NCBI GenBank assembly: GCA_910580195.1
Contig: CAJTWA010000009.1
Location: forward strand, 1 to 52,128
Direction of reading: 5' to 3'
Origin: an uncultured Lachnospiraceae bacterium
GTDB lineage: Bacteria; Bacillota; Clostridia; Lachnospirales; Lachnospiraceae
DNA: 52,128 nt
A program made the position numbers and the translations under genes. Under the pieces are notes generated by a model. That model ran no database searches. It worked only from the letters and a program-made list of their open reading frames with translations, and was not told the origin of the DNA. Shown here in pieces: positions 32,482 to 40,751 of this stretch (positions are counted from its first letter, which is position 1; each line of letters opens with the position of its first letter).

Positions 32482-33001
32482 GAAAATCCGTGTCTTAATT
32501 CCGGAAGAGGAAGTAGAGCGAAGAATTTGTGAAATGGGAAAAGAAATCAGCGAATATTATAAAGGGGAGGAAGTCCATTTAGTCAGCGTGCTTAAGGGCG
32601 GCGTGTTTTTCACCTGCCAGTTGGCAAAACGGCTGTCGGTGCCGGTCTCCCTTGATTTTATGTCCGTGTCCAGTTATGGGAACGGCACCAAGTCCAGCGG
32701 CGTGGTAAAGGTAATCAAAGATTTGGACGAAGCCATTGAGGGGAAACATGTGCTGGTGGTAGAGGACATCGTGGACTCTGGAAGGACCTTGAGCTATTTA
32801 TTGGAAAACTTAAAAAGCAGGAAACCAAAAAGCCTCCGGCTGTGCACGCTGCTGGATAAACCGGAACGCCGGGTGACGGATGTGCATGTGGATTACACTG
32901 GCTTTGAGATACCGGATGAATTCGTAGTAGGCTATGGCCTTGATTATAAACAGCATTACAGGAACCTCCCCTATGTGGGGGTGGTAGAAATAGATGCTTA
33001 G
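32474..33001 (+). CDS. hpt: Hypoxanthine phosphoribosyltransferase
   Basis: 175 residues from ATG 32474, with GGAGG 8 nt upstream inside the end of tilS; it overlaps tilS by 8 bp in another frame. It salvages hypoxanthine and guanine to IMP and GMP with PRPP. The PRPP-binding motif VLVVEDIVDSGRTL is intact, with the upstream LVSVLKGGVFF (PPi loop), the flexible-loop FMSVSSYGNGTKSSG, and VDYTGFEIPDEFVVGYGLDY purine pocket. The position between tilS and ftsH is the same as in Bacillus and many clostridia. Confidence 0.96.
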   Translation: MSEKIRVLIPEEEVERRICEMGKEISEYYKGEEVHLVSVLKGGVFFTCQLAKRLSVPVSLDFMSVSSYGNGTKSSGVVKVIKDLDEAIEGKHVLVVEDIVDSGRTLSYLLENLKSRKPKSLRLCTLLDKPERRVTDVHVDYTGFEIPDEFVVGYGLDYKQHYRNLPYVGVVEIDA

Positions 33002-33042
33002 GCAGATTTGCAGACAATGAGAGAGGAGGCAGCAAGAAAATT

Positions 33043-34884
33043 ATGAACACACAAAGACGCAACAGGGCATTTGGGCTGTACCTTGTGGTAATAGTGGCCT
33101 TGGCGCTGCTCTGGATACTGCGGGACAATTCTTCCGGCTTAGGGCAGAATTCCATATACACATACGCGCAGTTTGAACGGGATTTGGAGAAAGAAAATGT
33201 AGTATCCGTTGTTATTTCCCAGAACCGGGAGGTGCCAAGCGGCGAAGCAGACGTTACCTTAAAAAGCGATACCGGGAAAACCGGCGGGAGGGAGCTGTAT
33301 GTTTCCGATATCAATACCTTGCAGGAAACCATGAAATCCCACGGTTTTGAGGATTATGCCGTACGGGAAATGCCGGAGGAAAACTGGCTGATTTCCATCC
33401 TGCCCACCCTGATTTTATTTGCCGTGCTGTTTGTTTTCTACGTAATGATGACAAACCATGCATCGGCGGCGTCCGGCGGCGGCAGCAAAATGATGAATTT
33501 TGGGAAGAGCCGCGCCAAAATGACGACGGACGACAATAAGAAAGTGAATTTCGGCAATGTAGCGGGCCTTAAGGAAGAGAAGGAAGAGTTAGAAGAACTG
33601 GTGGATTTCCTCCGTGCGCCCCGGAAATACACAAAGCTTGGGGCCAGGATTCCCAAAGGCGTGCTGTTAGTAGGCCCTCCCGGCACGGGCAAGACCCTCC
33701 TTGCGAAAGCAGTGGCAGGGGAGGCGGGCGTGCCCTTCTTTAGCATTTCCGGCTCTGATTTTGTGGAAATGTTTGTAGGCGTGGGCGCATCCCGCGTCCG
33801 GGATTTATTTGAGGATGCAAAGAAAAATGCGCCCTGCATTGTATTCATTGATGAAATTGACGCAGTGGCAAGGCGGCGCGGCACCGGGATGGGCGGCGGC
33901 CATGACGAGCGGGAGCAGACCTTGAACCAGCTTCTGGTGGAAATGGACGGCTTCGGCGTCAACGAAGGGATTATTGTGATGGCGGCAACCAACCGGGTGG
34001 ATATTTTAGACCCGGCCATCATGCGCCCAGGTCGGTTTGACCGGAAGGTGCATGTAGGGAGGCCCGATATCGGCGGGCGGGAAGAAATCCTCAAAGTCCA
34101 TGCAGGCAACAAGCCTTTAGGGGACGACGTGGATTTAAAACAGATTGCCCAGACTACGGCAGGCTTTACTGGGGCAGATTTGGAAAACCTGTTAAATGAG
34201 GCAGCCATCTATGCAGCCAAGGAAAACAGGGCTTACATTGTCCAAGGGGATATCCGCAAATCTTTTGTAAAAGTGGGGATTGGTTCTGAAAAACGGAGCC
34301 GGATTATTACAGATAAGGAAAAACGGATTACCGCGTACCATGAGGCAGGCCACGCAATCCTGTTCCATGTGCTGCCGGACGTAGGGCCGGTGTATTCCGT
34401 GTCCATCATCCCCACCGGCGTAGGGGCGGCAGGCTATACCATGCCTTTGCCGGAGCGGGAGGAAATGTTCAACACCAAAGGCCGGATGCTGCAGGAGATT
34501 ATCGTGGACTTAGGGGGCCGTGTGGCGGAGGAATTGATTTTCGATGACATTACCACCGGGGCCTCCCAAGACATCAAGCAGGCCACCGGCGTGGCAAAAG
34601 CCATGGTTACCAAGTACGGCATGTCCGAGCATGTGGGGCTGATTAACTACGATAATGACGATGATGAAGTATTTATCGGAAGGGACTTGGCGCATACTAG
34701 GGCATACGGGGAAAATATTGCCGGGGTGATTGACCAAGAAATCAAGCGTATTATTGATGAATGTTACCAGAAATCCAAGAGCATCCTGATGGAGCACGAA
34801 ACCATCCTCCACAGGTGCGCAGACCTGCTTCTGGAAAAAGAGAAAATCAGCCGGGATGAGTTTGAAGCGCTGTTTGAAGGATGA
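33043..34884 (+). CDS. ftsH: ATP-dependent zinc metalloprotease FtsH
   Basis: 613 residues, standard length. Two N-terminal membrane helices (about 8-27 and 112-132) flank an extracytoplasmic domain. The AAA module has Walker A GPPGTGKTLL (near 210), Walker B VFIDEIDA (near 266) and the second region of homology (MAATNRVDILDPAIMRPGRFDR). The zinc protease site is HEAGHA (near 432). It degrades misfolded membrane proteins and regulatory proteins at the membrane, and in Bacillus affects Spo0A activation. An AGAGAGGAGG site precedes the ATG. A terminator at 35076-35107 closes the cluster. Confidence 0.97.
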   Translation: MNTQRRNRAFGLYLVVIVALALLWILRDNSSGLGQNSIYTYAQFERDLEKENVVSVVISQNREVPSGEADVTLKSDTGKTGGRELYVSDINTLQETMKSHGFEDYAVREMPEENWLISILPTLILFAVLFVFYVMMTNHASAASGGGSKMMNFGKSRAKMTTDDNKKVNFGNVAGLKEEKEELEELVDFLRAPRKYTKLGARIPKGVLLVGPPGTGKTLLAKAVAGEAGVPFFSISGSDFVEMFVGVGASRVRDLFEDAKKNAPCIVFIDEIDAVARRRGTGMGGGHDEREQTLNQLLVEMDGFGVNEGIIVMAATNRVDILDPAIMRPGRFDRKVHVGRPDIGGREEILKVHAGNKPLGDDVDLKQIAQTTAGFTGADLENLLNEAAIYAAKENRAYIVQGDIRKSFVKVGIGSEKRSRIITDKEKRITAYHEAGHAILFHVLPDVGPVYSVSIIPTGVGAAGYTMPLPEREEMFNTKGRMLQEIIVDLGGRVAEELIFDDITTGASQDIKQATGVAKAMVTKYGMSEHVGLINYDNDDDEVFIGRDLAHTRAYGENIAGVIDQEIKRIIDECYQKSKSILMEHETILHRCADLLLEKEKISRDEFEALFEG

Positions 34885-35075
34885 ATTGTGCAAAATTACC
34901 AAAGGTTTTGCAATGGATAGGAAAAAGGTACTGTATAAATCGTATAGAAAATGGCCGTATTTTTTGTGAAGTTTGTGCACACTTATTGGGGGATTTATGG
35001 TACTATAATTATCGTAAAAACCCCCCAATACATTATATAGTTTTTGCTATACCCCATAGTAAAAATACCTTCTCC

Positions 35076-35107
35076 TAAAAAGGCAGCCGTAAAAAGCTGC
35101 CTTTTTA
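35076..35107 (+). terminator. Rho-independent terminator after ftsH
   Basis: Perfect 12-bp stem (TAAAAAGGCAGC at 35076-35087 with 35096-35107) around an 8-nt loop. Because the stem ends in A and T runs it can work in both directions. Confidence 0.88.
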
Positions 35108-35179
35108 CATTAATCACTGCTTTTGGAAACTGCCTGGGCAGAAATAACCGTTTTGGGCAGGCATAATAGGCAAAAATAG

Positions 35180-35208
35180 TTGATTTTGGCAAATGTATCA
35201 GATAAAAT
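35180..35208 (+). promoter_or_regulatory. Probable promoter of the GH13 gene
   Basis: TTGATT at 35180-35185, 17 bp, TAAAAT at 35203-35208. Two mismatches in the -35 and one in the -10. No catabolite-response element was recognised nearby. Confidence 0.45.
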
Positions 35209-35267
35209 AGGAAGAAAGTATTAGTTTTGGAATCAGCGGACGAAACAATTTTAAAGAGGATATCAGT

Positions 35268-37373
35268 ATGGGCAAATATTCTATTTATGAATTAAACCAG
35301 CGACAGCAGTATATGATGCAGATGCGCCCTCTGCTGCGCAAACATGCATTATTTTCAGACGGGACAAAGGATTACAGGAATCCGCCAGAGCCGAACGAAA
35401 ATGAGGAAGTTACCCTTACCTTCCGCACAGCCAAGAATAACGTGGACATTGTGTGGCTGTGCAGCGGGCAGGTACGTACCCCTATGGAAAAAGAGGAAAC
35501 CCGGGGGGAGTTTGATTATTACCGGGTGAAGGTACAGTTGGGGACGGAGGAATATAAATACTATTTTGAGGTTGCCACGGGGATGCTGCACTGTTATTAT
35601 GACCGGATGGGGGTGACGCCCCAAGTGCGGCCGGAATATGCCTTTACCATTGTGCCAGGATTTTCCACCCCAAACTGGGCCAAAGGTGCCGTCATGTACC
35701 AGATTTTGGTGGACCGGTTCTGCAATGGGGATCCGTCCAATGACGTCAAGACCAACGAATATTACTATATCAAGGTTTACAGCCAGCATGTGGAGGATTG
35801 GGACCAGCCCCCGGCAAGTTTCGGCGTAGGGGAATTTTACGGCGGCGATTTGGCGGGCGTGATGAAAAAAATGGATTACCTGCAGGACCTTGGGGTAGAA
35901 GTGCTGTATTTCAACCCCCTGTTCGTATCGCCCTCGAACCATAAGTATGACATACAGGACTACGATTACATTGACCCCCATTACGGCGTGATTATAGAGG
36001 ACGGCGGGGAAGAGATGCCGGAAGGGGAAACAGACAACGCTAAGGCCACAAAATATATAAAGCGGGTTTCCGATGTGAAAAACCTAGAGGCCAGCAACGA
36101 GCTGTTTGCATGCCTTGTGGCAGAAGCCCATAAGCGCGGGATGCGGGTGATTTTGGACGGCGTGTTCAACCATTGCGGTTCCTTTAACAAATGGCTGGAC
36201 AGGGAGCTGATTTATGAAAAAGAAGTAGGGTATGCCACAGGGGCCTATATCTCGGCGGACAGCCCCTACCGGAATTTTTTCCAATTCCATGATGAGAATT
36301 GCTGGCCTTACAACAAAACCTATGACGGCTGGTGGGGGCATGATACCCTGCCTAAGCTCAATTATGAAGGCTCCAAGGAATTGTATGACTATATCCTTGA
36401 CATTGGGCGGAAATGGGTGTCGCCCCCATATAATGCGGATGGCTGGCGTCTGGACGTGGCAGCGGACCTGGGCCATTCTATGGAATTTAACCACCAGTTC
36501 TGGCGGGATTTCCGGCAGGCCGTCAAAGAAGCCAACCCAGAGGCCATTGTGCTGGCGGAGCATTATGGGGATCCGGTGGAATGGCTCCGGGGGGATCAGT
36601 GGGATACCGTCATGAATTACGATGCATTTATGGAGCCCCTGACGTGGTTCCTGACCGGCATGGAAAAACACAGCGACGGCTACCGGCAGGATATGCTGGG
36701 GAATTTCCAGAATTTTGAGGGCGCCATGAATTATTATATGACCCGGTTTATGACCCCTTCCCTCCAATGTGCCATGAATGAGCTTTCCAACCATGACCAT
36801 TCCCGGTTCCTGACCCGTACCAACCATAAGGTGGGCAGGGTGGATAAGCTGGGGAGCGCGGCGGCAGGGGAGGACATCAACAAAGGCGTCATGAAGGAAG
36901 CCGTGGTGGTGCAGATGACTTGGCCGGGGGCGCCTACCATATATTATGGGGACGAAGTGGGAGCCGTGGGCTTTACAGACCCGGATAACCGCAGGACATA
37001 CCCTTGGGGGAAAGAGGACTTGGAACTGCTGAATTTCCACAAGGAAATCATTAAAATCCATAAACGCTATGAAGCCTTAAGGACCGGATCCCTGAAGTTC
37101 CTAGGCGGGGATTACCAAGTTATGTGCTATGGGAGGTTTGACAGCCGCCATCAGTTTGTCATTATTATAAATAACGACTATGTGGAGCGGGAGATGGAGT
37201 GGCGCATCTGGCCGGCAGGCATGGAGCGGGAAACAAGGCTGAAACGGATTATGTTTACTACGCCGGAATCTTATTCTGTTGAGCCGAAGGTTTATGAGGT
37301 GCACAATGGGCGGATCCATCTGACGCTGCCTCCGAACTGTGCGGTGATAATGAGGAATATTGGGAAAATTTAG
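35268..37373 (+). CDS. Glycoside hydrolase family 13 (alpha-amylase / neopullulanase type)
   Basis: 701 residues without a signal peptide, so cytoplasmic. An N-terminal beta domain (about 45-125) is followed by a TIM-barrel with the four GH13 regions: I (DGVFNHCGS, near 300), II GWRLDVAADLG with the nucleophile Asp (near 395), III IVLAEHYGD with the acid/base Glu (near 430) and IV ELSNHDHSRF with the transition-state Asp (near 509). The early VMYQILVDRFCNGDPSNDV and the N-terminal domain point to the cyclomaltodextrinase/neopullulanase/maltogenic-amylase group, which breaks imported maltodextrins. Exact specificity cannot be read from sequence. It stands alone with no transporter or regulator beside it. 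Confidence 0.9.
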   Translation: MGKYSIYELNQRQQYMMQMRPLLRKHALFSDGTKDYRNPPEPNENEEVTLTFRTAKNNVDIVWLCSGQVRTPMEKEETRGEFDYYRVKVQLGTEEYKYYFEVATGMLHCYYDRMGVTPQVRPEYAFTIVPGFSTPNWAKGAVMYQILVDRFCNGDPSNDVKTNEYYYIKVYSQHVEDWDQPPASFGVGEFYGGDLAGVMKKMDYLQDLGVEVLYFNPLFVSPSNHKYDIQDYDYIDPHYGVIIEDGGEEMPEGETDNAKATKYIKRVSDVKNLEASNELFACLVAEAHKRGMRVILDGVFNHCGSFNKWLDRELIYEKEVGYATGAYISADSPYRNFFQFHDENCWPYNKTYDGWWGHDTLPKLNYEGSKELYDYILDIGRKWVSPPYNADGWRLDVAADLGHSMEFNHQFWRDFRQAVKEANPEAIVLAEHYGDPVEWLRGDQWDTVMNYDAFMEPLTWFLTGMEKHSDGYRQDMLGNFQNFEGAMNYYMTRFMTPSLQCAMNELSNHDHSRFLTRTNHKVGRVDKLGSAAAGEDINKGVMKEAVVVQMTWPGAPTIYYGDEVGAVGFTDPDNRRTYPWGKEDLELLNFHKEIIKIHKRYEALRTGSLKFLGGDYQVMCYGRFDSRHQFVIIINNDYVEREMEWRIWPAGMERETRLKRIMFTTPESYSVEPKVYEVHNGRIHLTLPPNCAVIMRNIGKI

Positions 37374-37461
37374 GTGTTGCTGCAGTTTTAGATAGAGTAT
37401 TTTTCAAATATGTCCTAGGGCTATAGTGAAAAATGCGATGTAGAAATCTTTGGGACCGGAC

Positions 37462-37643
37462 GGCAGTTTGGGGCAGCCCTTCCCCTAAGCAAACTGGGCA
37501 ACGTTCCGGCGAACTAACTGCTAACTCCGGCTAAGGGATTTCGGGAGCGCCCTCATCCCTAAGCCTGCGTAAGCAGTGGATTTCGCCTCCACTAAGGGCG
37601 CCCATGAAGTGTTTGCTTAGGGGAAGGGCTGCCCCAAACTGCC
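37462..37643 (+). mobile_element. Dispersed ~180-bp inverted-repeat element, copy C
   Basis: 182 bp with perfect 33-bp terminal inverted repeats (37462-37494 and 37611-37643; outermost GGCAGTTTGGGGCAGCCC). The interior is the best representative: TGGGCAACGTTCCGGCGAAC, a TAAGGGAT / ATCCCTAA hairpin, CTGC-GTAA-GCAG, GTGGA-TTTCGCC-TCCAC, and GCGCCCATGAA. The left flank CCGGAC and right flank TGGGTATTGG resemble those of copy A. Located in the 3' region of the GH13 gene. Confidence 0.85.
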
Positions 37644-37757
37644 TGGGTATTGGGAAGAAAAAAGTTCTCTGTAGTGCTGAGGCATGGGATAGGAGGAAAC
37701 TATATCAGGAAACTGCGTTAGGCTAAAAATTTTTATGGCAATATTTCATGATTAGGC

Positions 37758-37786
37758 TTGCATGTAGGAAAGGCATATGCTATAAT
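37758..37786 (+). promoter_or_regulatory. Promoter of the tRNA genes
   Basis: TTGCAT at 37758-37763, 17 bp, perfect TATAAT at 37781-37786. The tRNA-Tyr begins 44 bp downstream. A small GGCAATC...GGTTGCC-type hairpin (CAGGAGGCAATC / GGGTTGCCTTCCTG) lies between. Confidence 0.7.
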
Positions 37787-37830
37787 ACAATACTGTCAGG
37801 AGGCAATCAGGGGTTGCCTTCCTGAAATAT

Positions 37831-37912
37831 GGATGGATTCCCGAGTGGCCAAAGGGGGCAGACTGTAAATCTGTTGGCAACGCCTTCGAAGGTTCGAATC
37901 CTTCTCCATCCA
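37831..37912 (+). tRNA. tRNA-Tyr (anticodon GTA)
   Basis: 82 nt, class II with a long variable arm. The acceptor stem GGATGGA pairs with TCCATCC, discriminator A, and CCA is not encoded. The anticodon stem-loop is CAGACTGTAAATCTG, giving GTA. The T-arm is GAAGGTTCGAATCCTTC. Its 3' part is the first unit of a four-unit tandem repeat continuing to 38078. Confidence 0.95.
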
Positions 37913-38078
37913 TTAGATATGGAAACCGTAGGGGACCACCAAAACGGTTCGGCTCCTTCTCCATCCATTAGATATGGAAACCGTAGGGGACCACCAAAAC
38001 GGTTCGGCTCCTTCTCCATCCATTGGGTATGGAAACCGTAGGGAACGCCAATGTGGTTCGGATTTTCCCATCCATGGT
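37891..38078 (+). repeat. Tandem repeats of the 3' end of tRNA-Tyr
   Basis: Units start at 37891 (inside the T-arm of the tRNA), 37946, 38001 and 38055: periods 55, 55 and 54 bp. Each begins GGTTCG and contains the 3' T-stem and acceptor strand (CCTTCTCCATCCA), followed by a spacer (ATGGAAACCGTAGGG, CCACCAAAAC). Only the first belongs to a complete tRNA. The last unit is diverged and ends near CCATCCATGG. Confidence 0.9.
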
Positions 38079-38103
38079 GGGGGTTATAGAGAATTAAAGT
38101 TTT

Positions 38104-38187
38104 GCCGCAGTGGCGGAACTGGCAGACGCGCAGGACTTAAAATCCTGTGGTGGCGACATCGTACCGGTTCGATTCCGGTCTGCGGCA
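38104..38187 (+). tRNA. tRNA-Leu (anticodon TAA)
   Basis: 84 nt, class II. The acceptor stem GCCGCAG pairs with CTGCGGC, discriminator A, and CCA is not encoded. The anticodon loop ACTTAAAATC gives TAA. The variable arm is TGGCGACATCG-like and the T-arm ACCGGTTCGATTCCGGT. Probably cotranscribed with tRNA-Tyr across the repeats. Confidence 0.95.
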
Positions 38188-38194
38188 TTTTGTG

Positions 38195-38226
38195 AAAGGC
38201 TGATTCTGAAAGGGATAGGCCTTTTT
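38195..38226 (+). terminator. Probable terminator of the tRNA transcript
   Basis: AAAGGCT pairs with GGCCTTT (38195-38201 and 38218-38224, one G-T pair), then T-rich sequence. The stem is short, so moderate strength. Confidence 0.5.
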
Positions 38227-38390
38227 ATCGTTTTTGGAAAAAATATTTCATTTGTGCGGGCTGGGGAATGGGCTGTTATGGGCATAGAGGCCTGCAAGGA
38301 CGGCTTTTTCATATAGCGGAGCGCTCGGTTGTGGAATTAGCAGCGCAGTATGGAGGGCGTATCAGGAACATATGGAATGGAGGAAAAAGC

Positions 38391-38819
38391 ATGGGGGACA
38401 GTGATAAAATTTCACGCTACACAGAACATAATTTTCAAAAGAATCCATTGGCACAAGGCAGCAAGACAGATGGGCAGCTCCTTAGCGGCAGGGCAGACGG
38501 GCAGTTCCCTAGCGGCAGTTTCCAAACGGCGCTGGCCCGCCAAGCTGACCAGAAGTTTTCCCATGGAAGGCGGCGAATCAGTGAGGATGGATGGTCCGGC
38601 TCAACCGAGGAGGAATTGCTGCAGGTGAAGCTGGAGCGGAAAAAGAAATGGAAACGCGAGGCCGAATACAGCCGCCTGCTGGAAGAAGCTTCTTTGGAGC
38701 GGAGGTATAAGGAAAAGATAAGAGTAAAAAAATATCCCCATGGAAGCATTTCAGCAAAAAGCGGCATGTGCAATGCAGCAGGCAGCCAAGGGGCAGGATC
38801 TGCTGGGAATGGGCAATAG
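38391..38819 (+). CDS. Hypothetical charged protein, partner of the next membrane coiled-coil protein
   Basis: 142 residues from ATG 38391, preceded by ATGGAGGAAAAAGC. I do not recognise the family. The N-terminal half is polar with Gln/Gly/Ser repeats (SKTDGQLLSGRADGQFPSGS: two related DGQ-SG units). The middle is strongly helical and basic (EEELLQVKLERKKKWKREAEYSRLLEEASLERRYKEKIRVKK in the gene product, in two halves). The C-terminus is Gly/Ala/Ser-rich. No signal peptide or membrane segment. It ends 38 bp before the next gene in the same direction, so both are probably one operon. Confidence 0.6.
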   Translation: MGDSDKISRYTEHNFQKNPLAQGSKTDGQLLSGRADGQFPSGSFQTALARQADQKFSHGRRRISEDGWSGSTEEELLQVKLERKKKWKREAEYSRLLEEASLERRYKEKIRVKKYPHGSISAKSGMCNAAGSQGAGSAGNGQ

Positions 38820-38857
38820 CCTCATTGGCTTATTATAGCACATAGAGAGGAAAGGAT

Positions 38858-40078
38858 ATGGAAGGAACTGGACAAAAACAGGAATTTCAGAATAACCCGC
38901 CATCCCAAACGGCGGAGGTAAAACAGCCAAATCACGGGATTCCTTCCCCGCAGCTGGGCACAGGGGATAAGGAGCGGGAAAATATCAGGATACAGAAAGC
39001 CGAATGGATTTACAGCCAAATCCAGAAGCAGAGGGAGGCAGAAGACGAGCTCTTTGCGCAGCTTAGGCAGGAACAGGACGTTTTAGACAATCTGTGCCAG
39101 TCCATTGAGAACAACATGGAACGCACAAAAGAAGCCCGGCGGTACAACCAAGAATTTCAGGAGCATATAGACACACAAGTATACGCCATGTATGGCATCA
39201 CAGAGGATAAACTGCAGGGCATCCGGGAGTACCGCAATGCTTATTACCAAGGCTGCGCCTTCTCCCTGTTCCTGCTGTCCGTGGTGCTGGTGGCATTGTG
39301 CGGTTTCCTGCACGGGTTCGGCTCCCAAATCTGCCTGTTCATGATTGCATTTTCCGGAATAGAAGGAGCCCTTCTGGCCCAAGGGAAACAGCGTGGAAAA
39401 GCCTTAGACCTGCTCTGCAAAGCCCTGTACTTACTGATGTTCCCCCTTATGATGGCCGTTTTCGTCTGCTTCGAGCTGGGCTACCCAGAATACCGCATAA
39501 TGCTGCCCATACTGGCAATCTTCGGCATCTGCGTACTGGTTCTGGGCACCGCCGCCTACTTCTTCTACAACCCATACCGGAACGAGAAAAAGAAAGCCAG
39601 CGTCGCCAAGGATACCATCCGGGAAATCGAGAAAACAGCCCGTAAAGAAGTCCGGAAAAACCAAAAATCCCGGGAAAAATCCGAAAAGAAGCAGCAGAAA
39701 CTCCTAGGCCGCAAAGCCGCAAAACAGCAGAAACAATTAGAAAAAGAAGAAAAGCAACAGCAGAAACGGTTGGAAAAAGAAGAAAAACAACAGCAAAAAC
39801 TGCTGGAAAAAGAAGAAAAGCAACAGCAGAAACTGCTGGACAAAGAGAAAAAGCAGCAACAGAAATTATTAGGAACAGAAAAAGGCCAGCAAGAGCCATC
39901 GGAAACAGAAAAAAGCCGCCAAAAGCCATTAGAAACAGAGAAAGGCCAACAAGGGCCATCGGAAACATGGAACGGCCAACAAGAGCCATCGGAAACATGG
40001 AACGGCCAACAAGAGCCATTAGAAGCAGAGAACGGCCAGCAAGAGCCATTAGAAGCAGAAAAAGACCATCAAAAGTGA
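38858..40078 (+). CDS. Membrane protein with long Gln/Lys/Glu coiled-coil tail
   Basis: 406 residues, family not recognised. The N-terminal part (about 1-125) is cytoplasmic, with a helical EQDVLDNLCQSIENNMER-type region. Four hydrophobic segments lie around residues 132-150 (AFSLFLLSVVLVALCGFL), 155-172, 186-204 (LYLLMFPLMMAVFVCF) and 213-236. Residues ~245-406 are an uninterrupted charged tail built from a ~13-residue repeat, KEEKQQQKLLE at first, drifting into TEKGQQEPSE, ETWNGQQEPSE and EAENGQQEPLE units. The gradient from perfect coiled coil to Pro-containing repeats suggests expansion by local duplication. It may act as a membrane-tethered scaffold; the function is unknown. AGAGGAAAGG precedes the ATG. 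Confidence 0.7.
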   Translation: MEGTGQKQEFQNNPPSQTAEVKQPNHGIPSPQLGTGDKERENIRIQKAEWIYSQIQKQREAEDELFAQLRQEQDVLDNLCQSIENNMERTKEARRYNQEFQEHIDTQVYAMYGITEDKLQGIREYRNAYYQGCAFSLFLLSVVLVALCGFLHGFGSQICLFMIAFSGIEGALLAQGKQRGKALDLLCKALYLLMFPLMMAVFVCFELGYPEYRIMLPILAIFGICVLVLGTAAYFFYNPYRNEKKKASVAKDTIREIEKTARKEVRKNQKSREKSEKKQQKLLGRKAAKQQKQLEKEEKQQQKRLEKEEKQQQKLLEKEEKQQQKLLDKEKKQQQKLLGTEKGQQEPSETEKSRQKPLETEKGQQGPSETWNGQQEPSETWNGQQEPLEAENGQQEPLEAEKDHQK

Positions 40079-40197
40079 TATAAAAATGGGAAAAGGAATC
40101 AACCTGAAAGCAGGGCAGTTAAAATTACCCCCAATAAAAAAGTTTTCCCAACCCCATACATATGTCTACAGCATCAGCCAGTACCCAGCAGTTCTTT

Positions 40198-40527
40198 GCA
40201 GGAACCCCTCCCCTGCAAATAATTCAGGGGCGCCCTTAGTGGAGGTGAAATCCTAGCTTACGGAGGCTTAGGGATGAGGGCTATCCCGAAATCCTAAGGA
40301 ACTGCGCAGAAATAACTTTGCCAAATTGTGCAGGATATCCCTTCGAGTGTGCAGGGCAAAAAACGGAGGCATAGCGGGCTATGTTGAGTATTTTTGCCCT
40401 GTGCAATCGGAGGGATAAACAAACAAGTTGGTAAAGTTATTTCTGCACAGTTCCGTAGCCGCAGTTAGCAGTTAGTTCACCGGAACGTTGCCCCGTTTGC
40501 AGGGGAGGGGTTCCTGCCAAGAACTGC
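40198..40527 (-). mobile_element. Dispersed inverted-repeat element, copy D, interrupted
   Basis: 330 bp in minus orientation; about 171 bp of element plus a nested insert. Terminal inverted repeats of ~32 bp with one mismatch (outermost GCAGTTCTT). Conserved interior blocks are present on both sides of the insert: GTGGAGGTGAAATCC, CTTAGGGATGAGGGC, then GCAGTTAGCAGTTAGTTC and CCGGAACGTTGCCCCG. The insert splits the AAATCC...TAG block. Confidence 0.85.
40297..40455. mobile_element. MITE-like palindromic insert nested in copy D
   Basis: 159 bp, almost fully self-complementary. Ends AGGAACTGCGCAGAAATAAC and its near-complement GTTATTTCTGCACAGTTCCG; inner arms TCCCTTCGAGTGTGCAGGGC and GCCCTGTGCAATCGGAGGGA. 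TA occurs on both sides (40295-40296 and 40456-40457), as in IS630/Tc1-mariner type insertion. No open frame, so it would depend on a transposase elsewhere. Confidence 0.75.
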
Positions 40528-40751
40528 GTCCTCCGCTACAACCCAAATCCCCCATAAAAAAATCACAACCCACCTCTTTTCTCAAAAAATTCTTTATCCC
40601 TCGCTTCTTACCCAACTCCCCACCTCACCCCCACCCTTTCAAATTTCCCACAATTTAACAGTTTTGGAATCCCCAAAACCGCAAATATTATACAAATAGG
40701 AAATTATATTCCAGCCTCATTCCGAGGCATTTTAAAGCTGAGGTGATAAAA

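Larger units (their letters stand above)
34885..35267 (+). other. Intergenic region with hairpins between ftsH and the GH13 gene
   Basis: No gene. A long-loop hairpin can form from ATTGGGGG (near 34984) with CCCCCCAAT (near 35023), with a TATAAT-like site in its loop. A short TATAG/CTATA hairpin follows. The main terminator is at 35076-35107 and the probable GH13 promoter at 35180-35208. Confidence 0.5.
40079..40751. other. Non-coding region with element copy D
   Basis: No gene seen. It holds the fourth full copy of the dispersed element (40198-40527), itself interrupted by a 159-bp palindromic insert. After it comes C-rich and then AT-rich sequence leading to the DUF255 gene. No clear promoter was identified for that gene. 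Confidence 0.6.

Noticed and set aside
34980..35010. TATAAT-like promoter just after ftsH
   Set aside because: No acceptable -35 at 16-18 bp and it lies in the loop of a hairpin before a terminator.
37891..38078. Possible CRISPR-like array after tRNA-Tyr
   Set aside because: Units are contiguous with the same spacer sequence each time and match the tRNA end, so they are tandem duplications.
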